From positions 8,436 through 72,435 of the forward strand of contig CALUUL010000003.1 of the NCBI GenBank assembly GCA_944323945.1: a stretch of 64,000 bases of DNA, written 5' to 3'. Each line of letters starts with the position of its first letter. The first letter of the stretch is position 1. Position numbers and translations under genes: made by a program. Below the pieces are notes generated by a model. The model worked only from the letters and a program-made list of their open reading frames with translations, did no database searches and had not been told where the DNA came from. This document shows positions 37,016 to 46,296 of this stretch, piece after piece. The stretch comes from Candidatus Gastranaerophilales bacterium. Its GTDB lineage: Bacteria > Cyanobacteriota > Vampirovibrionia > Gastranaerophilales > Gastranaerophilaceae.

Positions 37016-37584
37016 CAGTTAATGATTTTTTTGAAAATATATACAGTGTAATATTTTCACCAAAAGCTTTTTTTGAAAGAGAAAATATAAATATATCAAT
37101 AAGACTAGCAATAACAACAATTATTTTTGTTGCAGTTATAAACAAGCTTACTTTGGGAATTTTTGATGGTTCAATATATAATTTAATATTCATATTAAGT
37201 TTATTAGGCTCAATATTTTCTACAGTTATTGTATGGTTTCTTACTGCACTATTTTTTGAATATATTGCTAAAATATTTGATAAAGGTGGAAAGCTTGAGA
37301 AAATTTTATTTTTAACTGCTTTTGCACCAATACCATATATATTTTTTGCACCATTAAGTTTAGTAAAACAAATAGGAGAAATTGGTTATATTTTTGCAAC
37401 AATCATTGAGTTTTTATTATACTTTTGGATTATTATCTTATATGTTTTTTCACTTAGAGCAACTTATAACTTAACATTATCAAGAGCATTTATGCTTATT
37501 CTTTTACCATTTTTTGCTTCATTTTTTGCTATTAATTGGATAGTGTGTTTCTTTTCAAAATTGTGGTATATATTCTCAATATAG
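37006..37584 (+). CDS. Yip1-domain membrane protein
   Basis: The 192-residue protein begins with a short conserved amphipathic part (NIYSVIFSPKAFFERE) and has five hydrophobic segments, the plan of bacterial Yip1/YIF1 domain proteins. The role is unknown. Overlap with sppA suggests cotranscription and perhaps a shared envelope task. Confidence 0.75.
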   Translation: MGITVNDFFENIYSVIFSPKAFFERENINISIRLAITTIIFVAVINKLTLGIFDGSIYNLIFILSLLGSIFSTVIVWFLTALFFEYIAKIFDKGGKLEKILFLTAFAPIPYIFFAPLSLVKQIGEIGYIFATIIEFLLYFWIIILYVFSLRATYNLTLSRAFMLILLPFFASFFAINWIVCFFSKLWYIFSI

Positions 37585-37595
37585 AGAATTAACTT

Positions 37596-38471
37596 ATGAA
37601 AAAATATATTATAATTTTATTACTATTATTTATGACGAATATTGAAATGTATGCACAAATGTCTATACAGGATAAAATTACTGCAATAGAAAATTCTCTA
37701 TTCGGATATGATTATAGTGGTGAACCTGAGGAAAAAAGAGTAAAAAGAATAGAAAAAAATATATATGGACAAAGCAAAACAGGTGATTTAAATAAAAGAG
37801 TAGAAAATATTAAAAATGATTCTGGTTTAACAATAAGAGATCATAGCGCTACAAACAATAATAAATATTCTAAACAAAATACAAATATGAATAATAATAT
37901 TTTATCTGATTTAAAAGAAGATTCAACAGTTGAATATTTAATAGTAGATAAAATGGAAGAAGAAATATTTAAGACTACATATAAAAATGAAAACATATAT
38001 TCCCGACTTAATAGACTTGAAAAAAGTGTATTCAACCAAACAAGTACTCAAGATTTAAATTCAAGAGTCAATAAATTAGCTTCTGTAATAAAACCTAAGA
38101 CAAAAAACAGAATTCAACAAAATAACTATGAATATTCAAGTGATGATTTAAATAGTTATTATAATAATAATGGATTTGAGCCTGTAAATGATGAATCTAT
38201 GCCATTTCAACTTGCCGCATTGGAAGAAGATTTATTACGTAATTCGTATATAAATGAAAATATTTCGAACAGATTGAGCAGATTAGAACAAAAGCTATTC
38301 AATAGAACTTTTGTATCAGATTCTGATGTAACCAGATTACAAAGAATAATGGTTGCATACGATGCAAAAAAGAATAGCTATAAATATGAAAATAATAAGA
38401 GAATGCAAAATATGGCAACAATGTCACAAATTGGAGGAATTTTATTGATGATATTAGCTATTTTATTATAG
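37596..38471 (+). CDS. Exported protein with three ~45-residue repeats
   Basis: The 291-residue protein has a signal peptide (cut near YAQ) and a C-terminal hydrophobic segment (about 272-291). Between them are three related units near residues 25-70, 120-165 and 207-250, each of the form EExhh...NENhxxRLxRLEkxhFnxT...LxxRh. Asn-rich linkers join them. It resembles cyanobacterial repeat proteins of unknown role. It lies 11 bases after the Yip1 gene in the phosphomannomutase-sppA run. Confidence 0.7.
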   Translation: MKKYIIILLLLFMTNIEMYAQMSIQDKITAIENSLFGYDYSGEPEEKRVKRIEKNIYGQSKTGDLNKRVENIKNDSGLTIRDHSATNNNKYSKQNTNMNNNILSDLKEDSTVEYLIVDKMEEEIFKTTYKNENIYSRLNRLEKSVFNQTSTQDLNSRVNKLASVIKPKTKNRIQQNNYEYSSDDLNSYYNNNGFEPVNDESMPFQLAALEEDLLRNSYINENISNRLSRLEQKLFNRTFVSDSDVTRLQRIMVAYDAKKNSYKYENNKRMQNMATMSQIGGILLMILAILL

Positions 38472-39059
38472 CATTTGCATATCTTCAAAAAGTTCATCCT
38501 TAACATTGTTATTAAAAATATTTTCATCATCTAAATTTTGCTCATCATTCTTTTTAGCACGAACTTTATCAATAATTTTTTCAGCAGATTTACTTCCAAT
38601 ATTATAACCAGTCAAAGAAGCAACAACAAAAGATAAACCTTTTGCTATATATAAACCAATTCTTGCAGCTTTATTCTTTTTAACTATATTTGTATTTGCA
38701 AGTTTATTATTAATATTTTTCAGACCTTTTTCTGCTATTTTTTCAAATGAATACATAGTCGCAATACCTGTAGCTTGAGAAGCACCAGTTTTAACTTTGT
38801 CATCAGAAATAACAGTATTATATATTCCTGATGCAATAATTAAAGGATATACAATTTTTTTAGCAATTGCTGCAGCTTTTGAAAATATATTATTAATAGG
38901 GGAAGCTAAAGCACCTTTAATGACTCCAGTTTTAGCAACAGTATCAATAGTTCTTGCAGTTTGTGCACCGGCAATACCTTCTTTAAACATATTATGTTCT
39001 TTTTGACCGTATATGTAATTTCTAGCTGCAAAATATGCACATGAAATACCGTTTGGCAT
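38466..39059 (-). CDS. Hypothetical Ala/Gly-rich membrane-associated protein, 197 aa
   Basis: I chose the ATG at 39059, preceded by AAGGATAAC; the upstream in-frame codon is TTG. Two weakly hydrophobic Ala/Ile/Gly stretches (near 75-95 and 145-165) and a charged Asp/Glu tail are visible. In tone it resembles the 42023-42547 protein. No known domain; function unknown. Confidence 0.65.
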   Translation of the reverse strand: MPNGISCAYFAARNYIYGQKEHNMFKEGIAGAQTARTIDTVAKTGVIKGALASPINNIFSKAAAIAKKIVYPLIIASGIYNTVISDDKVKTGASQATGIATMYSFEKIAEKGLKNINNKLANTNIVKKNKAARIGLYIAKGLSFVVASLTGYNIGSKSAEKIIDKVRAKKNDEQNLDDENIFNNNVKDELFEDMQML

Positions 39060-39221
39060 GTTATCCTTCAATCCTTTTAATTACTTACCTATATATATAA
39101 AAACAATAACCTTGGTCAAATTTACTGAACATCAATAATCGTTTACAAATTTAACAAATACTTAAACTTATTAAAAATTTATGAGAAAATAACTCTATTA
39201 GTAGAGGGGAGATATAAATAT

Positions 39222-40373
39222 ATGAAAGACAAGACGTTTTTGATGATTCCAGGACCAACACCTGTACCTGAAAGAGTACTTTTAGAAATTGCAAAACACC
39301 CAATGGGACACAGAAGTTCCGAGTTTTCTAAAATATTAGAAGCTGTATACACCGATTTAAAATATGTTTTTCAAACGTCAAATGATGTTCTTGTATATAC
39401 TTCAAGTGGTACCGGTGCAATGGATGCCGCATTATCGAACCTTATTAATCCAGGAGATAAAGTATTATCTTTAGTTATTGGCAATTTTGGACAAAGATGG
39501 GCAAAAATAGCAAAAGCACTTGGAGCTGATGTAGAAACAATTGAAGTTGAACCAGGTAATGCTATTAATCCAACTGTTTTAAAAGAGAGATTAGATAAAG
39601 ACATAAATAAAGAAATTAAAATTGTTACTCTAACACAGAATGAAACATCTACAGGTGTAACAAATGATGTTAAGACGCTTGTTTCTTATATAAAAGAACA
39701 TGGTGCATTATCGGTTGTTGATGGCGTAACAAGTTTAGGTGCTATGGCTTGTAAAATGGATGAATGGGGTATTGATGTATTAATTTCAGGCTCACAAAAA
39801 GGATTTATGATTCCACCTGGTTTATCATTTTTAGCTGCAAGCGAAAGAGCTTGGGCAATTCATAAAGAATGTCTAAGACCTGATTTCTATTTTAACTGGA
39901 GCACAAACAGGAAGTCTGTACTTGAAAATTCAACAGCTTTTACTCCAGCTGTTAGCCTTATTTCAGGACTTAAAGTTGCTCTTGAAATGATGAAAGAGGA
40001 AGGACTTGAAAACATTATTAATCGTCATACCAAAATTGCAAAAGCTCTACGAAAAGCATTGAGAGCAATTAATTTAAGACTTTTTGTTGAGGATGATTCT
40101 ATTGCAAGTACTTCAATCACAGCAATTTTGCCTCCTGAAAATGTAAGTGTACCTGACATAAGAAAAGTATTAAAAAGTGATTATGATATTGTTGTTGCAA
40201 ACGGGCAAAATCAATTAAAAGATAAAATTTTCAGAATGGGAACTTTAGGTTTTGTGTCAGAACGTGACGCAATAACAGCAGTAGGTGCGTTAGAAGCAAC
40301 ACTTCACAAATTAGGACATAAGTTTGAATTGGGTAAAGGTGTTGCAACTCTTATAGAAGAAATGAATAAATAG
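39222..40373 (+). CDS. Class V aminotransferase (alanine-glyoxylate/serine-pyruvate type)
   Basis: A PLP enzyme of 383 residues. MIPGPTPVPERVL at the N-terminus and SGSQKGFMIPPGLSFLAAS with the Schiff-base Lys define the AGT/SPT subgroup. Because serA follows nine bases later, it may serve as the phosphoserine (3-phosphohydroxypyruvate) aminotransferase. It starts behind GAGGGGAG. Confidence 0.88.
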   Translation: MKDKTFLMIPGPTPVPERVLLEIAKHPMGHRSSEFSKILEAVYTDLKYVFQTSNDVLVYTSSGTGAMDAALSNLINPGDKVLSLVIGNFGQRWAKIAKALGADVETIEVEPGNAINPTVLKERLDKDINKEIKIVTLTQNETSTGVTNDVKTLVSYIKEHGALSVVDGVTSLGAMACKMDEWGIDVLISGSQKGFMIPPGLSFLAASERAWAIHKECLRPDFYFNWSTNRKSVLENSTAFTPAVSLISGLKVALEMMKEEGLENIINRHTKIAKALRKALRAINLRLFVEDDSIASTSITAILPPENVSVPDIRKVLKSDYDIVVANGQNQLKDKIFRMGTLGFVSERDAITAVGALEATLHKLGHKFELGKGVATLIEEMNK

Positions 40374-40381
40374 GGGATAAA

Positions 40382-41974
40382 ATGAAAGTTTTAATTACAG
40401 ATAAGATAAATGAAGCTGCAGGGAAAATTTTAGAAGGAGTAGCACAAGTGGATTTTATTCCAACACTTTCTGAAGATGAACTAGCAGAAAAAATAAAAGA
40501 TTATGATGCTTTAATGATTAGAAGTCAAACAAAAGTAACAAAAAAAATTTTAGATGCAGGTAAAAATTTAAAAATTGTTGGAAGAGCCGGAGTTGGTGTT
40601 GATAATGTTGATATTGATGCAGCAACTCAAGCAGGGGTTATTGTTGTAAACTCTCCAGATGGCAATACAAATGCAGCAGCAGAACATACTTTAGCTCTTA
40701 TGCTAGCAATGTCAAGAAATATTCCTGCCGCTGCAAAATCAACAAAAGAAGGGAAATGGGAACGCTCAAAGTTTACGGGTGTTGAAGTATTTGGTAAAAC
40801 TTTAGGAATAATAGGATTTGGTAAAATAGGGCAACACGTAGCACACGTTGCAATTGCTTTAGGGATGAATGTAGTTGTATCTGATCCATATACAACAAAA
40901 GAAGCCGTTGAGAAAATTGGAGCGAAATACGTAACCAGCCTTGATGAATTTTGGGGACAATGCGATTATATAACCATTCATACTCCAAAAACAAAAGAAA
41001 CAACTTCTTTGATAAATAAAAATACATTAAACAGAATGAAGAAAGGTGTTAGAATCATTAATTGCGCAAGAGGCGGAATAATTGACGAAACAGCTTTAAA
41101 AGAAGCAATAGAGGCAGGTCAAGTACAAGCAGCTGCAATAGATGTTTTTGAAACAGAACCGGATATAACAGCTTCGCCATTATATTCTTGCAGTGGAAAT
41201 GTAACTATGACTCCTCATTTAGGTGCAAGTACTGCTGAAGCTCAATTTAATGTTGCAATTGATGTTGCTGAACAAATTAAAGAAGTTTTATCAGGTGGTA
41301 GCGCAAAAGCAGCAATTAATATTCCTGCATTAAAATCTTCTGTTATTGAGCCGGTGAAAGACTATATGCAATTAGCTGAAAATATTGGTGCTTTAGTTAA
41401 ACAAATTTCAAAAGGAAATTTAAAAAATATAAATATTACAGTTAATGGAAACCTTTCAGAACTGAATGTCGCTCCGCTTGAAGTAGCTGTTCAAAAAGGT
41501 ATTTTTTCTTCTTTTGTTGAAAGTGTTAATTTTGTTAATGCACCTTTAATTGCAAAAAGTAGAGGAATTAATATAGTAACCTCTAAATCACAGAAAGATT
41601 GTACATTCTTAGGTTCAATTTCTGTTACACTTACAACAGATGTTGAAGAAAATACAGTAACAGGTGCCTTAATAGCCAAGAATATGCCACGAATAGTAAG
41701 AATTAATGACTATAATATGAGTATTGAAGCGGAAGAACATATGTTAATAGTTCCTCACGAAAATAAGCCTTCAATGGTAGCAAAAGTTGCGGTAGTTATT
41801 GGAGAACACAATATAAATATTAACAGAATGCAAGTTGCTCAAAAATCAAATAAATCTGACAACGTTTCGATTATGATTATTACTACTGATAAAGATGTCG
41901 ATGATATAACAATGGAAACGATTAATAAAATTGATGGCATAAAAAATGCTCAATATATAAAATTAAATGCATAA
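40382..41974 (+). CDS. serA: D-3-phosphoglycerate dehydrogenase
   Basis: First step of serine synthesis. The 530 residues are the long form: nucleotide and catalytic domains (to about 315), an ASB regulatory domain and a C-terminal ACT domain (HNININRMQVAQ). Motifs: GRAGVGVDNVD, NAAAEHTLALMLA, GIIGFGKIGQHVA, NCARGGIIDE and the catalytic His in TPHLGASTAEAQ. A strong terminator follows. Confidence 0.95.
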   Translation: MKVLITDKINEAAGKILEGVAQVDFIPTLSEDELAEKIKDYDALMIRSQTKVTKKILDAGKNLKIVGRAGVGVDNVDIDAATQAGVIVVNSPDGNTNAAAEHTLALMLAMSRNIPAAAKSTKEGKWERSKFTGVEVFGKTLGIIGFGKIGQHVAHVAIALGMNVVVSDPYTTKEAVEKIGAKYVTSLDEFWGQCDYITIHTPKTKETTSLINKNTLNRMKKGVRIINCARGGIIDETALKEAIEAGQVQAAAIDVFETEPDITASPLYSCSGNVTMTPHLGASTAEAQFNVAIDVAEQIKEVLSGGSAKAAINIPALKSSVIEPVKDYMQLAENIGALVKQISKGNLKNINITVNGNLSELNVAPLEVAVQKGIFSSFVESVNFVNAPLIAKSRGINIVTSKSQKDCTFLGSISVTLTTDVEENTVTGALIAKNMPRIVRINDYNMSIEAEEHMLIVPHENKPSMVAKVAVVIGEHNININRMQVAQKSNKSDNVSIMIITTDKDVDDITMETINKIDGIKNAQYIKLNA

Positions 41975-41976
41975 AG

Positions 41977-42000
41977 AAAGCCCCTTTTAAAAGGGGCTTT
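41977..42000. terminator. Bidirectional rho-independent terminator after serA
   Basis: Perfect palindrome AAAGCCCC-TTTTAAAA-GGGGCTTT, then AT-rich sequence. It separates convergent serA and the 42023 gene. Confidence 0.9.
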
Positions 42001-42022
42001 ATATTATTTTGTAGTTATTTTA

Positions 42023-42547
42023 CTATTCTTCATGTTTACCTTCAATGTAACCAGCCTTTTGTGCATTTAACACAGATACAATTGGAGTTGCAAGAGTCAA
42101 TAATGCTGCGCCTGCTGCAATTCCTGCTTTTGCTGGAGTAGGCAATGAATTTAAATGTTGGAATACTTTTGTACCTTTTATCAAATCTTTCAAGTTCTTT
42201 CCATTAATAGAGCATTTTGCTAAAACTTCACCAGTTTTAGATTTTATTTTATTAAATACATCAGCAGCTTTTTTAGAATTTCCTGTAATTAATGAAGCGG
42301 CAGTAGCAGTACCCGCAACTGCACCACCAAGTTTTAAGGTATCTTTAGTTCCTTCAACAAATTGTTCTTTGAAAACTTCAGCCTTTGCCTTATTATCTAA
42401 TTTATCATTAGTTACAATATGTGCAATACTTCCAGGAACTCCGGCAGGTTTTCCTGATATTTTTTGATAAAGCTTAGAACCACCTAATCCAATACCGGTA
42501 CCTGCAAGACCACCAATTATAATAGGTTTAACAATATTCATATTCAT
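42023..42547 (-). CDS. Hypothetical Ala/Gly-rich protein with glycine-zipper segments
   Basis: The 174-residue protein starts behind AAGGATGTTTAA. The N-terminus IIGGLAGTGIGLGGSKLY and the segments LGGAVAGTATAASL and AGIAAGAALLTLATP are small-residue hydrophobic helices, typical of membrane-inserting or packing helices. Between them are Lys-rich helices. No known domain. It is alone on the minus strand behind the serA terminator. Confidence 0.65.
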   Translation of the reverse strand: MNMNIVKPIIIGGLAGTGIGLGGSKLYQKISGKPAGVPGSIAHIVTNDKLDNKAKAEVFKEQFVEGTKDTLKLGGAVAGTATAASLITGNSKKAADVFNKIKSKTGEVLAKCSINGKNLKDLIKGTKVFQHLNSLPTPAKAGIAAGAALLTLATPIVSVLNAQKAGYIEGKHEE

Positions 42548-42648
42548 TTAAACATCCTTTCTTATTTTTTACTTATGACATTACAATGAATATGAATAGT
42601 TGAAATTGCTTCATTTCGAATTTATATTACAAAATATTAAGATTAAAA

Positions 42649-43149
42649 TCAATTAGGAACATATGTTGGTGCACTTTTCGGACTTGATCCTTTTATTACA
42701 TTGTGGTAATAGGCATACGTCATTGGAGTTTTATCATTTAATATATCACCATCAAGAACAGCTGCAATAAATACAGAGTGAGTAGATGTTTCGATTTTTC
42801 CTTTTATTTCACATATTAAGTAACCACAAGAATCTTTTATTATTGGAAATTCATTAATAAGATTGTACGGAATTGAATCAAACTTGTTAAAATCTCTCCC
42901 GCTTCTAAAACCAAATGTTCCAATTGATATTGGATTTGATTCTTCAGACAATATAGATACAGCAAATTTTTTATTTTTTTCCAAGCACGCATGTGTATAA
43001 TTATTGTGATTTACACTTAATGCAATAGTCGGTGGTTCTGACGTAATTTGCATAATGCTGTTCACAGTACAACCTGTATATCTTTCACCATCTTTACAGG
43101 AAATAATATATACTCCATATGACAAATTTTTAAATACATTATTATTCAT
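42649..43149 (-). CDS. Flavin reductase-like FMN-binding protein
   Basis: A split-barrel flavoprotein of 166 residues. YGVYIISCKDGERYTGCTVNSIMQITSEPPTIALSV is the FMN-site signature of flavoredoxin/flavin reductase, and FGFRSGRDFNKF follows. Neighbouring ferritin suggests iron or oxygen-stress chemistry, for example reductive iron release, but that is inference. Confidence 0.85.
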   Translation of the reverse strand: MNNNVFKNLSYGVYIISCKDGERYTGCTVNSIMQITSEPPTIALSVNHNNYTHACLEKNKKFAVSILSEESNPISIGTFGFRSGRDFNKFDSIPYNLINEFPIIKDSCGYLICEIKGKIETSTHSVFIAAVLDGDILNDKTPMTYAYYHNVIKGSSPKSAPTYVPN

Positions 43150-43167
43150 AGTAAACTCATAATATAA

Positions 43168-43197
43168 TTACGAGAGGAGTATACACTCCTCTCGTAA
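43168..43197. terminator. Strong hairpin between ferritin and flavin reductase
   Basis: 13-base perfect stem TTACGAGAGGAGT / ACTCCTCTCGTAA with a four-base loop. The T-tract after it on the minus strand is imperfect, so it may attenuate rather than fully stop ferritin transcripts. Confidence 0.65.
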
Positions 43198-43204
43198 AAT
43201 AATT

Positions 43205-43714
43205 TTAACCTATAACAGGAGCAACAAATGTTCTTGTTGCAAGTTCCTTATCTAACATATACAAACAATTTTGATCATTACAAATCATTTTTAATGTTTT
43301 TAAAACATTACCAACATTTGACTCTTCTTCTACTTGTTCTTTTAAGTACCAATCTAAGAATGATACTGCAGCTCTATCTTTTACTTCATCTGCGACATCC
43401 ATTAATGCATTAATTTTAGAAGTAACTAATTGCTCGTGTTTTAAAACAGCTTCAAAAACAGCTAATGGAGATTCCCATTCAGTATCAGGCTTTTCAATTG
43501 CTTGTAATTGAACCTTTCCACCACGTTCATGAACATAATTAAACATTCCCATTGCGTGTGCTCTCTCTTCTTGTCTTTGAACATCCATCCAGTTCTTAAA
43601 CCCTTGCAAATTTATTCTTTCAAAATATGCATACATTGATAAATATAAATATTCTGAATAGAATTCTGCATTTATTTGATCATTAAAAGCTTTTTCTAAT
43701 TTTTCATTCATCAT
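43205..43714 (-). CDS. ftn: Non-haem ferritin
   Basis: It stores iron as a 24-subunit cage and oxidises Fe(II). The 169 residues show the ferroxidase ligands in NAEFYSEYLYLSMYAYFE and QRQEERAHAMGMF, and the later VEEESNVGNVLK Glu cluster. The ATG follows AGGAGAGATATC. Confidence 0.95.
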   Translation of the reverse strand: MMNEKLEKAFNDQINAEFYSEYLYLSMYAYFERINLQGFKNWMDVQRQEERAHAMGMFNYVHERGGKVQLQAIEKPDTEWESPLAVFEAVLKHEQLVTSKINALMDVADEVKDRAAVSFLDWYLKEQVEEESNVGNVLKTLKMICNDQNCLYMLDKELATRTFVAPVIG

Positions 43715-43777
43715 GATATCTCTCCTTTTTTATCATTTTATCATTTTATCTCCAAACAGAAAATATACATCAACCAA

Positions 43778-45007
43778 CTATTTAAAATATTTTCTATCTT
43801 TTAATTCATCCGGCATGAACTGCTGTTTAAAATCAGGATGATCGTGAGAATATACATATCCAATACCAAATCCATATTTAGAAGCATCTTTATAATGGGC
43901 ATCCCTTAGATGCATTGGTGGTTGATAATTTAGTCCATTATATATATCCTGCATTGCTGCATCTATTGCCACACAAGCACGATTTGATTTTGGACACCTT
44001 GCGATATATTCAACTGCTTGTGCTAATGGAATGCGAGCTTCCGGCATACCTAAAATTTCTGATGCACGAAAAGCATTAATTGCTATTGTTAATGCGTGTG
44101 GAGCTGCATTTCCTACATCTTCAGAAGCACAAACTATCATTCGTCTAGCAATGAATCTTGGATCTTCACCGGCAGTGAGCATTTTTGCTAACCAATATAT
44201 CGCAGCATCAGGATCTGAACCTCGCATACTTTTTTGAAATGCAGAAGCCATATCATAATGTTCTTGTCTTGAATATTTTATTGATGAAGTTTGTGCCAGT
44301 TTTTCAAGCATTTCAACAGTAACATGTCTTGAATTGTTTTCTAATGGAGATGAAAAATATATATTTTCAACTAAATTTAATGCACTTCTTGCATCTCCTC
44401 TGGCATAATTTAAAATATACTCTTGTACATTTTTATCTATAATTGTTTCAGAGTAGTGTGAAGATAAATATTGAAATCCTTTTGAAATGATTTTTTTCAT
44501 TGATTCATCATCAATAGGAGTTAGCATTAAAACTTGTATTCGAGAAATTAAAGCTGCATTTACCTGAAATGAAGGATTTTCAGTAGTTGAGCCAATTAAA
44601 AATACAGTTCCATTTTCAAGATGCGGTAATAGTGCATCTTGCTGTGTCTTATTATATCTGTGGATTTCATCAATAAATAATATAGTTTTTTGTCCATAGA
44701 CTAACTTTTCTTTAGCTTTATCAATTGCTTCTTTTATGTCTTTGACTCCAGAGGTTACTGCACTAAGTTCAATAAATTGGCTTTGAGTGTGATTCGCAAT
44801 TATTCGTGCAAGAGTTGTTTTTCCACAACCTGGCGGCCCCCACAATATTAATGAAAATAATCTGTTTGTTTTCAAAAGACTTATTAATGGCGACTTATTT
44901 CCCGTAATATTATTCTGTCCCAAATATTCATCTATAGTTTTTGGTCTAAGTAATTCCGCCAATGGTACTTGTTTATTATTTTCTTTTATATTATCGAATA
45001 GATTCAT
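43778..45007 (-). CDS. rarA: Replication-associated recombination protein A (RarA/MgsA)
   Basis: This AAA+ ATPase acts at stalled replication forks. The 409 residues show Walker A GPPGCGKTTLA, Walker B LFIDEIHRYNKTQQDALLP, sensor 1 GSTTENPSF and the C-terminal tetramerisation region with RGSDPDAAIYWLAKML and KYGFGIGYVYSHD. Confidence 0.94.
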   Translation of the reverse strand: MNLFDNIKENNKQVPLAELLRPKTIDEYLGQNNITGNKSPLISLLKTNRLFSLILWGPPGCGKTTLARIIANHTQSQFIELSAVTSGVKDIKEAIDKAKEKLVYGQKTILFIDEIHRYNKTQQDALLPHLENGTVFLIGSTTENPSFQVNAALISRIQVLMLTPIDDESMKKIISKGFQYLSSHYSETIIDKNVQEYILNYARGDARSALNLVENIYFSSPLENNSRHVTVEMLEKLAQTSSIKYSRQEHYDMASAFQKSMRGSDPDAAIYWLAKMLTAGEDPRFIARRMIVCASEDVGNAAPHALTIAINAFRASEILGMPEARIPLAQAVEYIARCPKSNRACVAIDAAMQDIYNGLNYQPPMHLRDAHYKDASKYGFGIGYVYSHDHPDFKQQFMPDELKDRKYFK

Positions 45008-45064
45008 TATAAAAAATTGCCCTTACATCAATAATATTTTATCATTAATTATGGAGTTCAAATT

Positions 45065-46261
45065 ATGAAAAAAAGTTTTTTATTATATATTTTAATATTT
45101 ATTATAATATTTTTTCTTCTATTTTTCTTTCAAAATAATAATAGAAATAAAAAAGAGGTCATTACATTTTGGACTCTTCAACTCGGGACTTTTGACAAAT
45201 ATATAAATAATATTATTACAGAATATGAAAAAGAAAATCCAAATATAAAAATAAAATGGATAGATGTTCCATATTCAGAAGGTGAAAAACGAACACTTGC
45301 AGCTATTCTTAGCGATAATCCACCTGACTTAATTAATTTAACACCAGATTTCTCTATTCTTTTAGCTCAGAAAAAGGCTCTTTATACAATTGATAAAAAA
45401 AATTTAAATCAATTTTTACCATCAATCCTTGAACAACTAAAATACAATAATGAATATTTTGGAATTCCATTCTATGCAACTTCAGCAGTAACTCTATATA
45501 ATAAAAATCTTACAAATAAAAAGATTTCAACATATAATGAATTATTTAGAATTAAACCTATAAAAAATTCATATATAACTATGTTTAGTTTTTCTGAAAA
45601 TGATACTCTCTTAAAGCTACTAAATAAATACGGAATTAATTCACCTGAAAATATAAATAGTCAAAAAAGTATTTATTTATTCTCTGAATTTAAAAGAATA
45701 TATGATGAAAACCTCATTCCCAAAGAGAGTATAACTCAAACACATAGAGATGCTCTTGAAAAATACATGTCAGGACAATTAGCTTACTTAATTACAGGTG
45801 CTAATTTTATTAATATGATTAAAGAAAATGCTCCTTCAATTTATAATTCTACAGGAGTTTCACCACAATTGGTTGGTGATACAAGTTTATATGATTATTC
45901 TTTAATGAATTTTATTATTCCAAAAAAATCGAAGTATCCTGATAATGCACTAAATTTTGCACTTTTCTTTACAAATAAAAAAAATCAACTCGAACTTGCT
46001 AAAATAACAACAATTTTACCAACAAATAAAGAAGCATTAGAAGATAATTATTTTATTAATTCGAATACACATAATTTACAAGACTTAGCAAGGATCATTA
46101 GTGCAAAACAACTGGATAAGATTCAACCTTACAACACTAATACAAAAAACAAAAAAGAATTAAACTCATTATCTTCTAACTATATTCAAGAAATACTTAT
46201 TAATAATAAAAACATAAAAGAAACTCTTTATAAATTTTCTGATGATTGGAGAAAACTTTAA
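45065..46261 (+). CDS. Sugar ABC transporter substrate-binding protein (family 1)
   Basis: The 398-residue protein has an uncleaved-looking hydrophobic N-terminus (5-23) with no lipobox Cys, so it is probably tethered by a membrane helix. ITFWTLQLG, TFDKYINNIITEYEKENPNIKIKW and NPPDLINLTPDF are family marks. It probably serves the MalF-type permease at 33554-34444, 11 kb away; no other transporter parts are near. Confidence 0.85.
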   Translation: MKKSFLLYILIFIIIFFLLFFFQNNNRNKKEVITFWTLQLGTFDKYINNIITEYEKENPNIKIKWIDVPYSEGEKRTLAAILSDNPPDLINLTPDFSILLAQKKALYTIDKKNLNQFLPSILEQLKYNNEYFGIPFYATSAVTLYNKNLTNKKISTYNELFRIKPIKNSYITMFSFSENDTLLKLLNKYGINSPENINSQKSIYLFSEFKRIYDENLIPKESITQTHRDALEKYMSGQLAYLITGANFINMIKENAPSIYNSTGVSPQLVGDTSLYDYSLMNFIIPKKSKYPDNALNFALFFTNKKNQLELAKITTILPTNKEALEDNYFINSNTHNLQDLARIISAKQLDKIQPYNTNTKNKKELNSLSSNYIQEILINNKNIKETLYKFSDDWRKL

Positions 46262-46296
46262 TTGGAAAAATACCTTTTTTGTTCTAAAATTTAATT
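46262..46296 (+). promoter_or_regulatory. Promoter ending at ATG of 46297 (leaderless candidate)
   Basis: TTGGAA (46262-46267), 17 bases, TAAAAT (46285-46290), then six bases and ATG. No Shine-Dalgarno. The -35 starts one base after the previous stop. Confidence 0.55.

Noticed and set aside
43168..43197. Iron-responsive (Fur) box for ferritin
   Set aside because: The palindrome is downstream of ferritin and reads as a terminator or attenuator hairpin, not as GATAATGATAATCATTATC-like sequence.
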